Part shown: positions 6,477 through 7,757 of the stretch, piece by piece
Position numbering within the stretch: the stretch's first letter is position 1
Layout: the number at the start of each line of letters is the position of its first letter
Source: Candidatus Phycorickettsia trachydisci
GTDB lineage: Bacteria; Pseudomonadota; Alphaproteobacteria; Rickettsiales; Rickettsiaceae
Length of the DNA: 7,757 nucleotides
Assembly (NCBI GenBank): GCA_945875085.1
Contig: CAMCJU010000035.1
Coordinates: forward strand, 1-7,757
Reading direction: 5' to 3'
Notes under the pieces: generated by a model
Databases searched by the model: none
Seen by the model: the letters and a program-made list of their open reading frames with translations, nothing else
Told to the model about the DNA's origin: nothing
Position numbers and translations under genes: made by a program

Positions 6477-6692
6477 TTAAGTAAACAATATCAAAATAGC
6501 AATTACAAAAGAAAACAGTCCCATAGCCTCAGCAAGACCAGCTCCTATTAAAGCAAACCTTTGCAGCTGATCAGCAGTGGAAGGATTCCTTGAAATTGCA
6601 TTTAAAAGACCACTAAATATTGTGCCAATGCATAACGCAGCACCGCACATACCTATTGCCATAAGACCTATTGCTATAAATTTCAGTTCCAT
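6477..6692 (-). CDS. atpE: ATP synthase F0 subunit c (proteolipid, c-ring)
   Basis: Subunit c forms the rotating ring whose carboxylate carries protons through the membrane. The 71 residues fold as two membrane helices (about 4-30 and 46-70) around the polar loop SRNPS (34-38). The proton-binding acid is E55 in GAGLAEAMGLF (50-60); the sodium-type ligand pattern is not seen. As I recall it, the sequence is close to Rickettsia AtpE throughout the second helix. The first helix has C16 and C21; C21 falls at a position that is glycine in the Rickettsia protein as recalled. TTAGGTACG gives an AGG ribosome binding site a few bases before the ATG. It lies 28 bases after atpB. Confidence 0.96.
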   Translation of the reverse strand: MELKFIAIGLMAIGMCGAALCIGTIFSGLLNAISRNPSTADQLQRFALIGAGLAEAMGLFSFVIAILILFT

Positions 6693-6720
6693 ATTTCGTA
6701 CCTAATATAAAAAGTTTTAA

Positions 6721-7446
6721 TTAATGTAAATTTAACGCATCATTCAAGTATACGCAAGATAAAATTGTAAAAATATATGCCTGCAAAATCGCAACAAATA
6801 TCTCAAATCCTATCAGCATCACAATAAACGGCATTGGAAGAAACTTGCCAAACAAAGGTAGAACTACCATAAATCCAGCAAGAACTTTCAATAACACATG
6901 GCCAGCAATCATATTTGCAGCAAGCCTTAAAGATAAACTCACAGGTCTTGCCAAATATGCAAAAAGTTCTATCACTATTAACAAAGGAGCTAACCATAAA
7001 GGCACTCCAGAGGGTAAAAACAGTGATAAAAAATGCAAACCATGATATATAAAACCAACACACGTTACTAGTATAAACACAACTGCAGCTAATGCAAATG
7101 TTACTGATATATGACTTGTGCTGGTAAAGCTGTAAGGTAGCATGCCGCATAAATTGCAAGCGACAATAAATAAAAATATTGAAAAAATAATCGGCATAAA
7201 TTTCTCTGCTTTTGCCCCTGCATTATTTTTCAATGTATCGCGTATTGCTGAGTAAATCAACTCAACAAAAACTTGAGATCTACTAGGAACCAAAGAAAGT
7301 GAACCTAGTCCAAGCGCTAACAAAAGACAAGTAAATAGCGTTGATGCAAGCATTGCAAAGCTAGCATTAGTAAAACTAACATCAAGCCCGAACATCGAAA
7401 GCTGATAAATTTTATGCAATTCAAATTGCGCTAATGGGTTACTCAT
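6721..7446 (-). CDS. atpB: ATP synthase F0 subunit a
   Basis: Subunit a provides the two proton half-channels beside the c-ring in the inner membrane. The essential arginine is R174 in VSLSLRLAANM (169-179), equivalent to E. coli R210. H183 stands where E. coli has E219, and E215 where E. coli has H245, with Q222 matching Q252. This reciprocal Glu/His exchange is known from alphaproteobacterial and mitochondrial a subunits. Several hydrophobic segments (about 28-52, 84-104, 112-137, 150-166 and two C-terminal ones) and the LQAYIF ending complete the family pattern. Length 241 is normal for alphaproteobacteria. Its ATG overlaps the atpI stop as ATGA, indicating translational coupling. Confidence 0.96.
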   Translation of the reverse strand: MSNPLAQFELHKIYQLSMFGLDVSFTNASFAMLASTLFTCLLLALGLGSLSLVPSRSQVFVELIYSAIRDTLKNNAGAKAEKFMPIIFSIFLFIVACNLCGMLPYSFTSTSHISVTFALAAVVFILVTCVGFIYHGLHFLSLFLPSGVPLWLAPLLIVIELFAYLARPVSLSLRLAANMIAGHVLLKVLAGFMVVLPLFGKFLPMPFIVMLIGFEIFVAILQAYIFTILSCVYLNDALNLH

Positions 7447-7715
7447 TTTAATTTTATATATTTTATAATACTTTTATACGCAGACGCGCAACTGAGCAAA
7501 ATACACCCCAATAAGATAAAAGGTTTACTTTCAAAGTATTTATCAAGCTGCGTTCCTAATAATATTCCTACAAAAACATGGGCCACTAATTCGACACCAA
7601 CATTAAACAATATACCATAATTTGCTCCAGAGCTTAAAGCTTTTTGCTCAAAGCTAGATTTTCCCCGACGGAAGTGAAAATTATTTATTTTTTTATCTAA
7701 CTCCTGGATACTCAT
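7443..7715 (-). CDS. atpI: AtpI/AtpZ-family ATP synthase accessory membrane protein
   Basis: This is a small membrane protein encoded at the head of F0 operons and linked to c-ring assembly or magnesium supply; its exact role varies between species. The 90 residues have a basic N-terminal segment (about 1-28) and two hydrophobic helices (about 33-56 and 64-83). The family motif VGILLGTQLDKYFESKP spans 48-64. The start is ATG 7715, with AGAAG five bases before it and AAGGA a little farther upstream. It appears to overlap an upstream open frame as ATGA, and it overlaps atpB the same way at its end. Position and topology make the family call firm even though the sequence is poorly conserved. Confidence 0.85.
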   Translation of the reverse strand: MSIQELDKKINNFHFRRGKSSFEQKALSSGANYGILFNVGVELVAHVFVGILLGTQLDKYFESKPFILLGCILLSCASAYKSIIKYIKLK

Positions 7716-7757
7716 TTTACTTCTGATTCCTTTTTGATTAATATCTTGTCAATTTCT
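7712..7757 (-). CDS. 3' end of an unidentified upstream gene, partial
   Basis: On the minus strand the only frame open from the window edge reads EIDKILIKKESEVK and ends in a TGA (7714-7712) that overlaps the atpI ATG as ATGA. The other two frames hit stops within 20 bases. The same overlap style joins atpI and atpB, so this is probably the preceding gene of the same operon. Only about 15 codons are visible and nothing about the product can be recognised. Confidence 0.4.
   Translation of the reverse strand, partial: EIDKILIKKESEVK

Noticed and set aside
6803..7159. Minus-strand cysteine-rich frame inside atpB
   Set aside because: It is an alternative frame of a fully conserved subunit a gene; its odd composition is a by-product of the membrane-protein codons.
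7747..7752. Perfect TTGACA on the minus strand upstream of atpI as a -35 box
   Set aside because: No acceptable -10 hexamer lies 15-19 bases downstream, and the bases also read as the codons of the apparent upstream gene.
1..7757. Search for CRISPR arrays, insertion sequences, tRNA/rRNA, defence or toxin-antitoxin systems
   Set aside because: No direct repeat arrays, transposase motifs, RNA gene signatures or accessory gene pairs were seen; nearly all sequence is taken by core genes.

Overview
This AT-rich window reads as chromosomal housekeeping DNA from an alphaproteobacterium. Four things point there: a split F0 operon with the order atpI-atpB-atpE-atpF'-atpF, two different b-type stator subunits, a MipZ division-site ATPase, and the alphaproteobacterial forms of F0 subunits a and c. 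From memory, the RlmE and AtpE sequences look closest to Rickettsiales or related intracellular lineages. That placement is inference. No mobile element, CRISPR array, rRNA, tRNA or prophage signal was found.

Layout. The left edge holds an open frame (1-74, +) that may be the tail of an upstream gene, possibly coaE. It overlaps the start of dnaQ (56-745, +), the DNA polymerase III proofreading exonuclease. dnaQ converges on everything else, which lies on the minus strand. The roughly 120-bp gap between the converging genes carries a likely dnaQ terminator and further inverted repeats. Reading the minus strand in its own 5'->3' direction (right to left): the tail of an unidentified gene (7712-7757), then atpI, atpB, atpE, atpF' and atpF (7715-5504), pepA (5481-3997) and mipZ (3984-3184), all tightly packed or overlapping. 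A second group follows: rlmE (3090-2447), cysQ (2397-1573) and a MurU-like sugar-1-phosphate nucleotidyltransferase (1570-866). A promoter-like TTGTGA-18-TATAAT sits between mipZ and rlmE.

How the genes work together. The F0 genes make the membrane rotor and stator of the ATP synthase; as usual in alphaproteobacteria the F1 genes are elsewhere. pepA (cytosolic peptide turnover) and mipZ (FtsZ placement) are probably co-transcribed passengers. The second group mixes ribosome maturation (RlmE methylates U2552 of 23S rRNA), PAP removal (CysQ) and cell-wall or glycan sugar activation.

The most notable point is rlmE. Its intact, motif-complete frame has no ATG, GTG or TTG start upstream of the SAM-binding motif. 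The obvious ATG (3090) is in another frame and is joined to the rlmE frame only across an A9 run that ends in A AAA AAG, the same heptamer as the E. coli dnaX frameshift site. One extra A, or a -1 ribosomal shift, gives the same 214-residue RlmE of normal length. This could be a homopolymer sequencing error, a genuine lesion, or expression rescued by slippage. No previously unknown system was found; the rest is ordinary core genome.
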